Positions 22,918 to 33,289 of a DNA stretch of 64,000 nt are shown in pieces. The DNA comes from Xanthostigma xanthostigma. Lineage: Eukaryota; Arthropoda; Insecta; Raphidioptera; Raphidiidae. The position numbers and the translations under genes were made by a program. Position 1 is the first letter of the stretch, and each line of letters begins with the position of its first letter. The notes below the pieces were generated by a model, which saw only the letters and a program-made list of their open reading frames with translations, searched no databases and was not told where the DNA came from. The stretch lies in the NCBI GenBank assembly GCA_963575645.1, contig OY754469.1:48256753-48320752 (forward strand). Direction: 5' to 3'.

Positions 22918-23190
22918 TTTGGCAGTGGTCTCTCCCATAAATTTGGCGACGTGTCGTCCTCGGGTATATATATATATATTATACCTATAATATAAGCAAA
23001 TACTATAATACTGAAACGAAAATATTTGGTGGCTCTTTAAAAACTGGGTAATTTTGTAAATTGTAATTTTTGGCTCTTCCGTCTCAAAAGGTTGCCGACC
23101 CCTGAGCTATACCAATCGAATAATTGTAGCATTTAATATCAAGCACCCCACGCTTTTTTACTATAATTGAATTATTTTGTTAATAATTAT

Positions 23191-23394
23191 TTTCTGCTTT
23201 TTACTGCGATTTGCTATTAAAGCAGTTTTTTCAGTTTTTTTAAACTATAATTTATTTTTTTGTAAGTATAAAACTTACTTTTGTGAAAATTTTTATCGCT
23301 ATTGTTTATAAGTTAACCTGAAACAAACAAAATGAAAGACAAACAAAAATTTCGGTTGCATTTTAAGCGAAACTTCGATAATTAAAAACGTTTA
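23191..23394. other. AT-rich flank
   Basis: Partly the decayed outer arm of the 21943-23190 element; nothing else recognised. Confidence 0.3.
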
Positions 23395-23535
23395 TTTAAA
23401 TTTTTTTTGTATTGATTTCTTGTTCACAGATCATGAGGATGATCCTGTTAAAGTCGAAACGTTGATCACAATGAATTCAATTGTTTTAATTCCCACAAAC
23501 CCGTGGCCTTTCCCAAATTAATATATTACATACCT
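23395..23535 (+). repeat. Family Q-like block with GTCGAAACGTTGATC motif
   Basis: TCATGAGGATGATCC...AAAGTCGAAACGTTGATC has the same arrangement (GAGGA ... short stem ... CGAAACG) as the core of 24886-25160. No terminal inverted repeats are retained. See the hammerhead-like finding. Confidence 0.4.
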
Positions 23536-23970
23536 ACATTAAACTTATTGTGTTATTATAATGCTATATTTTGTACTACGATAATTTTTAATTGACTGAA
23601 ATTGTATTTTGCGACAGCGTTATAAAACGCTTCATGAATTTTTTTTTGTATTTTTTTGACAACATTGTCGCTAGTTAATCCGTCTTTTTTAAACAACGCC
23701 AACATTTTCTTGTTTGCACAGAACTCTAATAACTGTTTCTCTTTTCGTTTTATTCTTTTTCAAACAAATTTAATTTTTAGCACAAAACTTTTTTTTCCAA
23801 TTACGCTCACAAACATAAAATCAACGAAATCACTCACTTTTCGATTTCTCATTTCGTTTGACGGTTTCTGTGCGTGCCAACAGCAAATAATGATGATTAA
23901 TATTGTCGACTTCTGTATATTGTATACTCGCACTCAGTAGCGTGCCACTACAAATAAATATTTAATAAAT
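23536..23970. other. AT-rich stretch with a 94-codon frame, nothing recognised
   Basis: The frame at 23656-23940 (+) is rich in F, N and T, as random AT-rich sequence gives; no domain. Confidence 0.35.
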
Positions 23971-24725
23971 TTTTGTACACCCCTTAAAAATAACTGTTTT
24001 TCATGCTAGCACATAAAAACAATCAAGAAAACCAGCGTTAGGAAACTAGTTGTCAAATCCATATATTTAATACCCTCTATATTGCTAGCAAAGATCGGGA
24101 GAAAGACTTAAACACTACGGTGCAGACGTATATATACGTCTGTCTCACTCATTATACTCTGTGTCTCATGCGCATGTCCGTGAATGGATGCGCGTCAGTT
24201 TGCACATGGAACTAAAGCGCGGGTCACACTAGACTGGCTGCCAGCCGCGAGTTGTGGAAACCGCTACTGTCAGCCATCAATCAGCTTGGTGTGAACCAAA
24301 AAATTCGCCGCTGGCGCGAGTATTTATCAGCGGCTGGTGAAATTGAATGTTCGATGATGTAGTGACCTGATTGGCAGCCACTACTCGCGGTAGACTAGCG
24401 AGTAGCAGCAGTAATGTGACCGGGCTGCCCGCCGCTGATCAGCAGCGGCTGACAAGCAGCCTAGTGTGACTCGCGCTTAAGCTGTGAAAGGGAGGTGGCT
24501 TGCTCTATTCCACTTACTAATTGCCCCACTACAGACGCGACACTTGCGCACAACGGGTCAAGTAAAAAGAAGCAGATAGAAAAACAGTCATTTGCTGTCT
24601 CACTTCATGGACCATGCTTCCATTTACGGCCACTAGCAATAGAGAAGTTATTAAATATATGACACCAGATGTCAAAAATATTGTTTTAAAGTGGAAATCA
24701 GCTATTTTGTAGTGGGTGCAAAAAA
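23971..24725 (+). mobile_element. Family L inverted-repeat element, copy 2 (most complete)
   Basis: Outer TIR TTTTGTACACCCCTTAAAAA / TAGTGGGTGCAAAAA; a second, inner inverted repeat CATATATTTAATACCCTCTA / ATAGAGAAGTTATTAAATAT at 24060 and 24661. Its 262-bp middle insertion (24216-24477) is younger. The host body without insertion is about 490 bp, non-coding. Confidence 0.75.
24216..24477. mobile_element. MITE with TAA TSD, PIF/Harbinger-like
   Basis: AGCGCGGGTCACACTAG ... CTAGTGTGACTCGCGCT, flanked by TAA at 24213-24215 and 24478-24480; excision restores ACTAAGCTGTG as found in the 38-kb copy. 262 bp, GC-rich with several CAGCGGCTG-type inverted motifs. A 3-bp TWA duplication is the PIF/Harbinger hallmark. 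Confidence 0.85.
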
Positions 24726-24885
24726 TGTAGTACGTATCTTAAACGAAATACTTTTATGGTTCGTTTGAAGGTAATATATAAAATAATATATAACTCGACA
24801 TTCCAAGTTTTGTCTCTATTCCGCAGTAAACACAAGCTATTATATAAATATTGAAAAAAATCGATAATTAGACAGAATCCATTAT

Positions 24886-25160
24886 TCAAATCTTTGATTA
24901 ACGTCTGATTAAAATTTTTCAATAAATAAAATTATCAACCAATTTTTCAGACAAATATATTATTTTTCAATTTTTGAATATAATTTAAAAACAAAGCGAA
25001 TCATTTTAAAATAGGAATTAGAAATTAATTATTAATTATTTTTATATTTTTTAGATCAGTTCTGAGGAAAATCCAAATCCGGACCGAAACGTCAATGTAT
25101 TAATTACTATTTTTTGTTAATACATTTGTCTGAAAAACTGGTCGATAACTTTATTTATTG
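24886..25160 (+). mobile_element. Family Q inverted-repeat element with hammerhead-like core
   Basis: Terminal arms AATAAATAAAATTATCAACC...TTTTTCAGACAAAT (24920-24962) and its inverse (25118-25160), with a left extension (TCAAATCTTTGATTAACGTC) shared with 32989. The centre reads CTGAGGA (25062-25068) ... GAAACGTC (25086-25093). AGAATCCATTATT before and AGAATCAATAATT after could be an imperfect target duplication. A Penelope-like origin is an inference. Confidence 0.5.
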
Positions 25161-25206
25161 AAGAATCAATAATTGAGAATGTGGGACTTGTTGAACGATA
25201 TTTGAA

Positions 25207-25506
25207 TTGAAGAATAAATTATTTATCGAATTATTGCACGGCACTGCTGATGTGTTTTCCAATAAAGTTAACTTCTGTTTGCACCTTGTTTGGTGTGGTT
25301 TATTACCTTTATGCCTTGTGCTGATAACACTGCTGATTTGTTACAATTTCGCTGATGTACTGTTACTGAAACAAAACCTCAAGAGACGTGAAACATTTTA
25401 CTGTTTATATGATAATTTATGGATGATGCACACGGCTACTGGAAATCATTCTCTTATAGAGACCACGTTCAAAAAAATGTTTGGAATGATTGTATTAGCG
25501 AGGTAA
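25207..25506 (+). other. 99-codon open frame with one predicted membrane segment, unknown
   Basis: Starts MKNKLFIELLHGTADVFSNK; residues about 27-52 (LVWCGLLPLCLVLITLLICY...) would span a membrane, followed by a basic stretch KQNLKRRET. No TATA box or splice context distinguished and no family recognised. Less AT-biased than neighbouring frames, but chance remains the default. Confidence 0.2.
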
Positions 25507-25621
25507 TCGTACAAAGCATTGCCTAAAAACGTAGAGAGCGGCTATGATGCGTTTTTTTTTAGTTTTAATACACGTTTTTTTTTTTATTTTACGTGTTACC
25601 AACTTGAATAATTAACCCGCT

Positions 25622-26152
25622 AATGGCCATATTCAAGTAGTTTATTTAAGTAGTTTTTTATTCGGTTGATTTGTTTCATTCCTCCAAATAAATAGCGATA
25701 ATTCAATTCATCAAGCATAATTAATATTGCAGGTATAAATCTATTCTGTCCAAATTCACGGGTATAAATATTTATTCGTCTGAGAAAATAATAATGGCCG
25801 CCACACAGATCATAATATCTAACCTATAAATTTATTTATGTGTTGTTTATTAACCTTTTGTGAAATGTTTAGTAGTAGAACATTAAAGTTAGTGGAAGTT
25901 TTGTCTGCAATAAAACATTGTTATTTTAATGAAATTTTTTTTTGATCTTTACACTAACGTCATCGGTTGGATTTTTGGGTGAACGTAACAAAATTCAACA
26001 AAAATACCAAGGAGTATAGTGCAGTGTGTATTTATTCTTCAATTGACTGTTTTACCTGATAATTTGGTTGGTGAATTGAAAATTGTAACGAATAAATTTG
26101 TCTCAAAATTAGTAATTTCTATCTTTAATATTTTTCGATGAATATGGCCATA
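25622..26152. mobile_element. Inverted-repeat element with ATGGCCATATTCA ends
   Basis: ATGGCCATATTCAAGTAG at the left and TGAATATGGCCAT at the right, about 530 bp, interior AT-rich and non-coding. A related left-end fragment (GGTCATATTCACCGAACGTA ... AACAGCGATAAT) follows Helitron A4 at 32421-32520. Confidence 0.5.
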
Positions 26153-26223
26153 AAATTCAGTAATTCGATTATCTATCTATCTGCAGCTGCCCAAAAATAT
26201 TTCAAAAATATTTGAAACAGGGT

Positions 26224-26716
26224 TATACAGATTGTATCAAATCAAAACGGTCCATAGAACATTCTGTGTGTAAGACAGAGACGATATCATATAAAGCACT
26301 AAAGCAGTAAGTAAGAATGAAATAAATGATCGCTAATATAGTTACTGTTGTTACGTAAATAAATAATTACGTACACTGTAAATCTTTTTACCAATTTATC
26401 CATTAAAACAACTACAAATAAATTTATTATGTTGGCGGTTGAATTACCACCATAAAACCAAAATTATTTGGATTTTTTCCCGAACAGTATAAATAGTCAT
26501 TTTATCAATAATTTCACTAGTGAATACTGACATTTGATAAAATTGCGATTTTTACTGTAGAAAACAAAGATGATACTATCAGATTGTATAACCACAGTAA
26601 CTATTAGCGATCATTTATCTTATTCTTACTTACTGCTTTAGTGCTTTATATAATATCGTCTCTGTCTTACACACAGAATGTTCTATGGACTGTTTTGATT
26701 TGATACAATCTGTATA
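26224..26716. mobile_element. Foldback element with about 125-bp arms
   Basis: TATACAGATTGTATCAAATC...GATCGCTAATA at 26224-26345 is mirrored at 26588-26716 with a handful of mismatches. The loop of about 240 bp is AT-rich and contains AATTTCACTAGTGAAT, a motif shared with the 22.5- and 31.5-kb hairpins. Confidence 0.8.
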
Positions 26717-27683
26717 GTAGATGACAAATTACAATGCTTTCATTTAATTCTTGTAAGTAAATTCAACGATGTTTTCCTAAACTCCGTATATATAGAAACT
26801 TCTTTAACTCATACAATGTTGCGTGGTTATATAATACACGTGTAATGGAATACCATTTGTAGGAAATCTTACGTCATTCTCAAACACATTCCATTTTCAA
26901 GTAACTTAAACTGGAGGAGTAAGCAAGCTGAGAAAGAGTGGTTTTGAACTGCTCAAAGCAACGATCTATGCATGTGTTTGTTTGTGTGTGTGTATGTACG
27001 GTCCGCCGGGGGACACCAGTTGTCACTGGAGACCCACGGAGGAGGGACCACTCACTGTTGTGAGTGCCACAACAAAGCATACTTCATTCTATATATTATG
27101 TACGTTGAACTCCTTTCTTAAACAGTGGCGTTGGAAACATTTGCATAAGAGGCTTTTAAAATATATTTCTACAATTCATATTTTATTAAATAGGGTTTTT
27201 GACAAAATTTCAAAAAGTATTTAAAATTGAAGAATAAAGGTAGGTAGGTATATGTACCCGTAAAAAATATTTTTTCAAATAAATATGACAGATTTGACTC
27301 ATTATTAGTTGTTTTTTATTTTGACTTTAAATTATGCGCCAAAACGTCAATTGACCTTGACAGCCATATTTACTGATTGTCTACGTCACAGTAGGCAATC
27401 TGTAAACACTAAGCAAGCGGGTACCAGAGAACATACAGGTATAACCAAAGAAGATAGGTATATGCACGTATTGTTCCTTGTCTATGAATGCAGCATGATT
27501 AATGACGTCAATTGGTGTTTGAAGTCACGTGACACATAGGTTAAAAATCGTTATTTACTTATTTTAATATATTTAACGCACTTATTTAATAAAAATAATA
27601 ATTCTAAACGATATTTTAGACCATAAACTTTCATTATAACACAGTTTTATATTTAATTTTAATAACTGTCAATAACCCTATTG
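26717..27683. other. Unassigned stretch
   Basis: Includes a GTGTGTGTATGTACGG run at about 26980 and three overlapping open frames of 66-80 codons, none with a recognisable domain. Confidence 0.35.
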
Positions 27684-27842
27684 TAGTGGATACATACATT
27701 AAGTAGGTTAAGTTACGTATATGAACTGAAAGGTAGTATTGATTATAACACTTACTTAAGTGTTATGTCTAAAACTACCTTTTGCAGTTCACATTTCAAT
27801 TAATATACGTAACTTAGCCTACTTAATGTATGTGTCCACTAC
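27684..27842. mobile_element. Family O foldback MITE
   Basis: GTAGTGGATACATACATTAA...TTACGTATAT at the left, inverted at the right (ATATACGTAACTTAGCCTAC...GTCCACTAC), with a central palindrome AACACTTACTTAAGTGTT; 159 bp. One end recurs at 58955-59012. Confidence 0.75.
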
Positions 27843-27844
27843 AA

Positions 27845-28275
27845 AATAATAATAATAATGCGTTTAACGTCCGTTTCTCGACTTTATGTCATAACAGACG
27901 CCATTCGCACCATTACTATTTTCCATCTATCACACTTCTCATTATTTTCTACATTTTTAAACTTCCACTTAATAAATAACAATGTGTGAATGAAGGAATT
28001 TTAGGACATTAGGATAAGGTAGACAAATTTTGTGCATAGGAGTTTGATAGGTAATCGGCCATGACCTTGAATAAGGAACCATCTCGATATTTATGTTGCA
28101 TTATTGAGGGAAATCATGGAAAACCTCAAAATGATGGCCGGTACAGGAATTACCGGTTCTCGGCGAGAGGCAGCAGGAAAAAGTTCCAGCCACATTTGCC
28201 CCCGCCGGGATTCGAACCCAGTACCTTTCGAATGTGAGTCTAGTGCTATTACCGCTACGCTGCACCTCCCGGTCA
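27845..28275 (-). mobile_element. tRNA-derived SINE, copy 1
   Basis: On the minus strand: tRNA-like head with A box (GTAGCGGTAATAGCA) and B box (GGTTCGAATCC), then TTTTTCCTGCTGCC, GAGGTTTTCCATGATT, ATCGAGATGGTTCC, GGCGTCTGTTATGACATAAA, and a 3' (ATT)n tail. No coding capacity; pol III transcription and LINE-supplied retrotransposition are inferred from the family type. Confidence 0.85.
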
Positions 28276-28547
28276 GTTTTTATACTTATAAGAACAGTCT
28301 AATGTCGTTGTTAAACTCCTATAGTTATGTAGAGCATTATTGTCCTCACGGAAAAACATAGAAAAAGCTAAATTTTGATCAAAATGCGTAGAGAAACGTT
28401 CTTCAAAAGGAGAAATTGTCCAAAAAGTATGTTAAATAAATATTAGAATTAAAAAAAAAATATCGTTTCAATTGATTAACTATTTTTCCAGAAGAATCGA
28501 TTTAATTAAAAATCCTACAACGACTTTCTTATGCATGCTTACAATCT

Positions 28548-29257
28548 AAGGTTCATTGTCAAATAAGATCTTCCAACAATGCTTTCTGCCAGGGTTATAA
28601 AATTACAGAGATTACCACGTTCCGTTAGATAGTAGTGAGGAAGATGACGTCATTTGGTGGATCTGTAGGTTGATATTGCGTCGATATGTAAGCTAAACGT
28701 CGATGAAATTCCAGAAGTCCCGTTAAGGTTCATTGTTAAATAAGATCTTTCAACAATGCTTTCTGCCAGGGTTAAAAAATTACAGAGGTTACCACGTTCC
28801 GTTATATAGTAGTGAGGGAGATGACGTCATTCGGCGGATCTGTAGGTTGATATTGCGTCGATGTATAAGCTAAACGTCGATGAAATTCCAGAAGTCCCGT
28901 TAAGGTCATTGTTAAATAAGATCTTCCAACAATGCTTTCTGCCAGGGTTAAAAAATTACAGAGGTTACCACGTTCCGTTATATAGTAGTGAGGAAGATGA
29001 CGTCATTCGGCGGATCTGTAGGTTGATATCGCGTCGATGTGTAAGCTAAACGTCGATGAAATTCCAGAAGTCCCGTTAAGGTTCATTGTTAAATAAGATC
29101 TTTCAACAATGCTTTCTGCAAGGGTTTAAAAAATTACAGAGGTTACCACGTTCCGTTATATAGTAGTGAGGGAGATGACGTCATTCGGCGGATCTGTAGG
29201 TTGATATTGCGTCGATGTGTAAGCTAAGCGTCTCGATGAAATTACAGAAGTCCCGTT
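28548..29257. repeat. Tandem array, four units of about 177 bp
   Basis: Units start AAGGTTCATTGTTAAATAAG at 28548, 28725, 28902 and 29078, so periods are 177, 177 and 176. They are highly similar to one another. Every unit contains GATGACGTCATTYGG, a full ATGACGTCAT palindrome, at the same position. The 62-codon frame at 28861 is within one unit. Confidence 0.9.
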
Positions 29258-29518
29258 TCTGTGTCGTATACCCACCGTCACTGTACTCTGCTCGTAATTT
29301 TGATATTGCCCGCGGTCATCAATGCTATATATACACGTGAATTTTGAATACAAATTTGATTTGTCGTCTCTGCTGTGTGTTGACACGTGCGAATCACATT
29401 AAATTATATTATAAACTCGTGTGTGTGTATAGTACCTGCTTGTATACAAATAGAAACAAAATAATACAGAAAAGAAAAAAAACTTAGAACAAATAATATT
29501 ATATTATACTGGCGGTCC
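29258..29518. other. Unassigned flank
   Basis: No feature recognised between the tandem array and Helitron E1. Confidence 0.3.
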
Positions 29519-29806
29519 CGCCCGGTTTTACCCGGGTGCCAAAGAACTAATGGGGGAGGGAAGGACATGAGTACGCACGCTCTCATCTTAGTTTACAGAG
29601 ATGAATGTTGTGTCCAAATTTCAGGATGATCGGAGTTACTGTTCAAAAGTTTTTGTCGGACAGTCAAATTTTGAGTTATATTTTGCAACATTTTTTGTTG
29701 ATCCTCCGCTCCTATTTGTCGTAGCGTGATATTATATAGCCTATAGCCTACCTCAATAAATTGACTATCCAACAATAAAAAAAAAATTCTATTCGAACCA
29801 GCACTT
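29519..29806 (-). mobile_element. Helitron family E, copy 1 (5'-truncated)
   Basis: Begins with the 3' end in reverse (CTGGCGGTCCCGCCCGGTTT; CTAG has become CTGG), then GGACATGAGTACGCACG and CGTAGCGTGATATTATATAG, stopping at TTCGAACCAGCACTTG. The tRNA-like middle and the TC end are missing; the 75-bp tandem array abuts it. Confidence 0.75.
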
Positions 29807-30090
29807 GTTTTACTACAAGAATGACGTCACAGTAAGGAAACATGGCGGTTCGTGTTTTCACGCCGATACCGAGCCTTATTTGTTTAACTACAAGAATGAC
29901 GCCACAGTAAGGAAACATGGCGGTTCGTGTTTTCACGCCGATACCGAGCCTTATTTGTTTTACTACAAGGATGACGCCACAGTAAGGAAACATGGCGGTT
30001 CGTGTTTTCACGCCGATACCGAGCCTTATTTGTTTTACTACAAGAATGACGCCACCGTAAGGAAACATGGCGGTTCGTGTTTTTGCGCCA
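29807..30090. repeat. Tandem array, about four units of 75 bp
   Basis: Unit GTTTTACTACAAGAATGACG...AAACATGGCGGTTCGTG...GCCGATACCGAGCCTTATT at 29807, 29882, 29957 and 30032 (period 75). Because 75 is divisible by three, frames stay open on both strands (98 codons +, 106 codons -), giving repetitive peptides such as RKHGGSCFHADTEPYLF. No evidence of expression. Confidence 0.9.
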
Positions 30091-31466
30091 AAGAAATTTG
30101 ATCCTATATTACGTTTTGAGCGAAATAAAAATTCCAGTGGATGTGAACATTTTAAGACAAAAATAACAGTTCAAATAGCCTGTTCTGCTGCAACCTATAT
30201 CCGGACAAGATGTAGTTATGTTGTGTATACTCGTGGAGTCAGACATGCAGGTCCAATTGAAGAGCTTTTCTATTATAGAATCTACGCTGGTATACATATT
30301 TCAGAGAAATAGATATACATTTCGGTCTCAAAGAAAGCATTATCAGTACTTGCAGTACTTCCTTTTCATATTTAAATCCCAGTATGCCAACGAAACACAT
30401 TATACTACGGCCAATATAATGTATGTATCTCCACTATTGCGTTATTTAAGTGCTTTTGGGTACATATAAGTTATACATATATACAAACATTACGTATATA
30501 TGCAGCGCCTTTCTTTGAAATTCATGGAAACATTTGCGATGTAATAACGTTTCGATTGTAAATTTATTTTGAACATTTTTTTAAAATATCGTCGCAAATG
30601 GAATTTATTAAATAATACTGAAAGGCTTGTTCACAGTTTCCGTTCTTATTTATCGAGATTTATTGCAATTTATCATGAATAAAATATTCAAACAAATTAA
30701 AGGCCGCTGTACACTAGGTCTGTCGTTAGAAACCCTGCTGGGACTAGGGCTGGCTGCCGTGTCATGCGGACAAAGTCGTGGGTAACAGCTAGTCTTAGTT
30801 ATAAAAATAAAAATATATATAAAAGTCCTAACGGAATCGTTTTGTTGTGAATTGCACTTTATAAGTTAAAGATTAAATAATAATTATCGTACGTTACGTC
30901 ATCTGCAAAATAAATAAAATTAGAGTTTAAAAAAACTTAAAAAAACACTTTTGTATTATAACAACGTGGACTAACAAGTAAAAAATAATTTTAAAAAAAG
31001 AGTGTCCAAAAGATTGTGTTCAATAGAAAATCCTCCAATTCCTATCAAAACAAAATCTTTTTAATACTCTTTTTTTAAATAATAATAATAATATTAATAT
31101 TTCACCTAGCTATACTAAGTATAGATGTGAATAGTCAAAATACAAATTAAAATCTAAGAATTTAAATATTCATTTATACTATAAAAACAATTTGTAGTGA
31201 GGTACTTTTTGAGCTCAGAAATTATATCTACTTTTTAGTTCACGTTGTTATATAAGAGTGTTTTTTTGAGTTTTTTAAAACTCTAGTTTTAATAATTATA
31301 ACCCTAAAAAACACTCAAATAACCATGTTTACATATATTATTATTTATATATTTATAAATATTTATATAAATTATTGTATTGTCATGGGCCCTTAATACG
31401 TGTGCAAAAATATCTGTGAGTGAAAATTATATTAAAAGATTGCTTTACATACATACATATATATGT
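30091..31466. other. AT-rich stretch, nothing firm
   Basis: An 81-codon frame (30067-30312) continues out of the tandem array into unique sequence (SAATYIRTRCSYVVYTRGVR) without a recognised domain. Imperfect inverted AGAGTGTTTTTTTGAG / CTAAAAAACACTC at about 31255-31315. Confidence 0.35.
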
Positions 31467-31600
31467 CGCCGGGATATTGTCAAATCCGTGATTTTGTAAT
31501 TTCACTAGTGAAATTACAATATCACGATTGACAAAGATTCGTGATATTATAATTTCACTAAGTGAAATTATAATATCACGGGTTTGACAATATCCCGGCG
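31467..31600. mobile_element. Hairpin MITE with CGCCGGGATATTGTC ends
   Basis: CGCCGGGATATTGTCAAATC ... GGTTTGACAATATCCCGGCG, 134 bp. It is almost wholly made of two sub-hairpins, AATTTCACTAGTGAAATT and AATTTCACTAAGTGAAATT. The same unit, with GCTGGG instead of GCCGGG, is the centre of the 22.2-22.9 kb palindrome. Confidence 0.85.
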
Positions 31601-31823
31601 AATATACAAGTCAAGTGAATATAAGAGTGTTAAAAACAACTGTTAGTTTTTTCAATTCATTATTACTTCTAAAGTCATGCTGCGTGCCAATAATTCAATT
31701 ATTATTTTTTATTGTTCTCGAGCAAGTACTGCTGTGCCGCTGTGTGTCAATAGTTCAATTATTTATCTATCGAGAGCTTTTAAAAGCAATTATATCGAAT
31801 ACATGACAAGTATTATTTATTAA

Positions 31824-32420
31824 CTAGAGTGACCTGTGCGAATTATTCGCACTAAATAAGTATAATAATTATCACTTTACAAAATTATTTTTTTTAAATA
31901 TGATTGCAGGTATTCAATTCGTTTCTAATTTTGCACACTGCTTATAACGTTCTTCTTTTTGTTGTATTACAATATGAAGCTCAGATGACAGATCGAAGAA
32001 ATATTTTACTAAAATTGTCATATAGAGGCGCAAGTAGCAAAAGCGTTGAGCTAAGCCGTCAGATGGCATCATGCAGCATTGCTGTGACGTTGTTCAGCGT
32101 TGCTCGCTGTTTCAAAATTAAAGCCGTAAGACGGCAGTATGCAGTATTGTGTCTGTTGTATTACAATATGAAGGTCAGATGACAGATCGAAGTGTTGACG
32201 TTGTTTCAAAATTAAAGCCGTCAGATGGCAGACGCTGTTCAGCGTTGCTGTATTTTAATTAATTTACAAAAACAAAAGCAATAATAAATTTTTTAGTTGT
32301 CGATGTCAGTAGAGCAAGCAATTATCTGTAAAATGATATATAATTTATGTGGAGAAATTGTGACGTTTTTTCTAAAAAGGGAGGCAAACATCTTTAACCT
32401 TAGCGTATGAATATATATGA
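31824..32420 (-). mobile_element. Helitron family A, copy 4 (full length)
   Basis: A|CTAGAGTGACC...ATATATATGA|T: 597 bp with intact hairpin GTGCGAATTATTCGCAC and intact TC end on the minus strand. The 92-codon frame inside equals those of copies 5 and 1 and reflects sequence identity, not coding. Confidence 0.88.
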
Positions 32421-32988
32421 TGGTCATATTCACCGAACGTAAGTAGTTATTTATTCGGTTCATTTGTTCTCCGGGTAGCTGTTCCTCCGAATAAACAGCG
32501 ATAATTTTGTATATGAACATTTGCAATTTCCAATATTATTAGTTGAAAACTCATGAAATTTCATGACTCGGATAATTGGTATTATCATTTACAATGTTAA
32601 TTTACTATAACATAAAAATATTGTTGGCAAGCATAAATGTGGACTGGAGAAACTTCTATTTTTGCAGTGACCGCAAAACTGGCGATTTTAATGTTTCCGA
32701 TTGTTTCATTTGTTCTTTTTCTAAAAATGATTAGTGATTTTTTATTACAAAAATCGCGGAAATTTTTTCTAATGCCATTCTATCATTAGGGTGTGTTCAG
32801 ATATTTAAAAATCGTGTTTTCTTCTGAGGTCATTTGGGACGGCGATATTATATACCTATAGCGCGCGATAAATAGTTATATGGTACTGATTTTTCACAGA
32901 AAACTATATAATTTATAGATACCATAAAATATCATTAAAAATATCGAAAAAATTCTTCAGCATTTATCTTTTATATCATTATTATCAT
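32421..32988. other. Mostly unassigned; fragment of the ATGGCCATATTCA family
   Basis: GGTCATATTCACC...AGTAGTTATTTATTCGGTTC...CTCCGAATAAACAGCGATAA (32421-32510) resembles 25622-25720; the rest is AT-rich. Confidence 0.4.
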
Positions 32989-33177
32989 TCAAATCTTTGA
33001 TTAACGTCTGATTACTCTTAATAAACAAAATTATCGATCAATTTTTCAGACAATATATTAACAAATTATTATATATATATATTTATACTTCAATTGGGAT
33101 CGAAACATTAATTAATTGAATTATAGTTAAATAATTTGTTAATATATTGCCTGAAAAATTGGTCGATAATGTTATTA
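32989..33177 (+). mobile_element. Family Q inverted-repeat element, short copy
   Basis: Arms AAACAAAATTATCGATCAAT...CAGACAATATATTAACAAAT and its inverse around an AT-rich centre with GGGATCGAAACATTAATT. The left extension TCAAATCTTTGATTAACGTC is shared with 24886. The CTGANGA element of the longer copy is missing. Confidence 0.6.
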
Positions 33178-33289
33178 ACTCTATAATTGTTCGTATTTTC
33201 GTCAAGTGAAAACTTCTTAATTTTAAAATTATTTTAAGGAATGTCCGGCTTTAACCCGTTTTAGAACGGCCGCAATAAACAATTCCCGC

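Larger units (their letters stand above)
22036..23104. mobile_element. hAT MITE with perfect 8-bp TSD (AGCTATAC), itself carrying nested elements
   Basis: CAGGGGTCGGCAACCTGCGG ... AAAAGGTTGCCGACCCCTG, classic hAT termini, flanked by AGCTATAC at 22028-22035 and 23105-23112. Of 1069 bp, about 670 bp is the palindrome at 22244-22917, inserted in a short tandem array. No transposase. Confidence 0.92.
21943..23190. mobile_element. Inverted-repeat element (GCGTGGGGTGC family), host of a hAT insertion
   Basis: GATTATTAACAAAATAATTC...AAGCGTGGGGTGC at 21943-21989 is mirrored at 23143-23190; weaker complementarity extends outward to about 21890 and 23248. The same AAAAAGCGTGGGGCGC core makes the foldback at 46874-47145. 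Everything from 22036 to 23104 is a later insertion. Confidence 0.7.

Noticed and set aside
22144-22990. Several 88-99-codon frames on both strands around the palindrome
   Set aside because: Mirror-image frames created by the inverted arms; the + and - peptides are identical copies.
28548-29257. CRISPR-like array
   Set aside because: Units are contiguous 177-bp tandem repeats without spacers, in a eukaryotic genome.
29807-30312. Repeat-protein gene (RKHGGSCFHADTEPYLF repeats)
   Set aside because: Frames are open on both strands because the period is a multiple of three; no splice, promoter or homology evidence.
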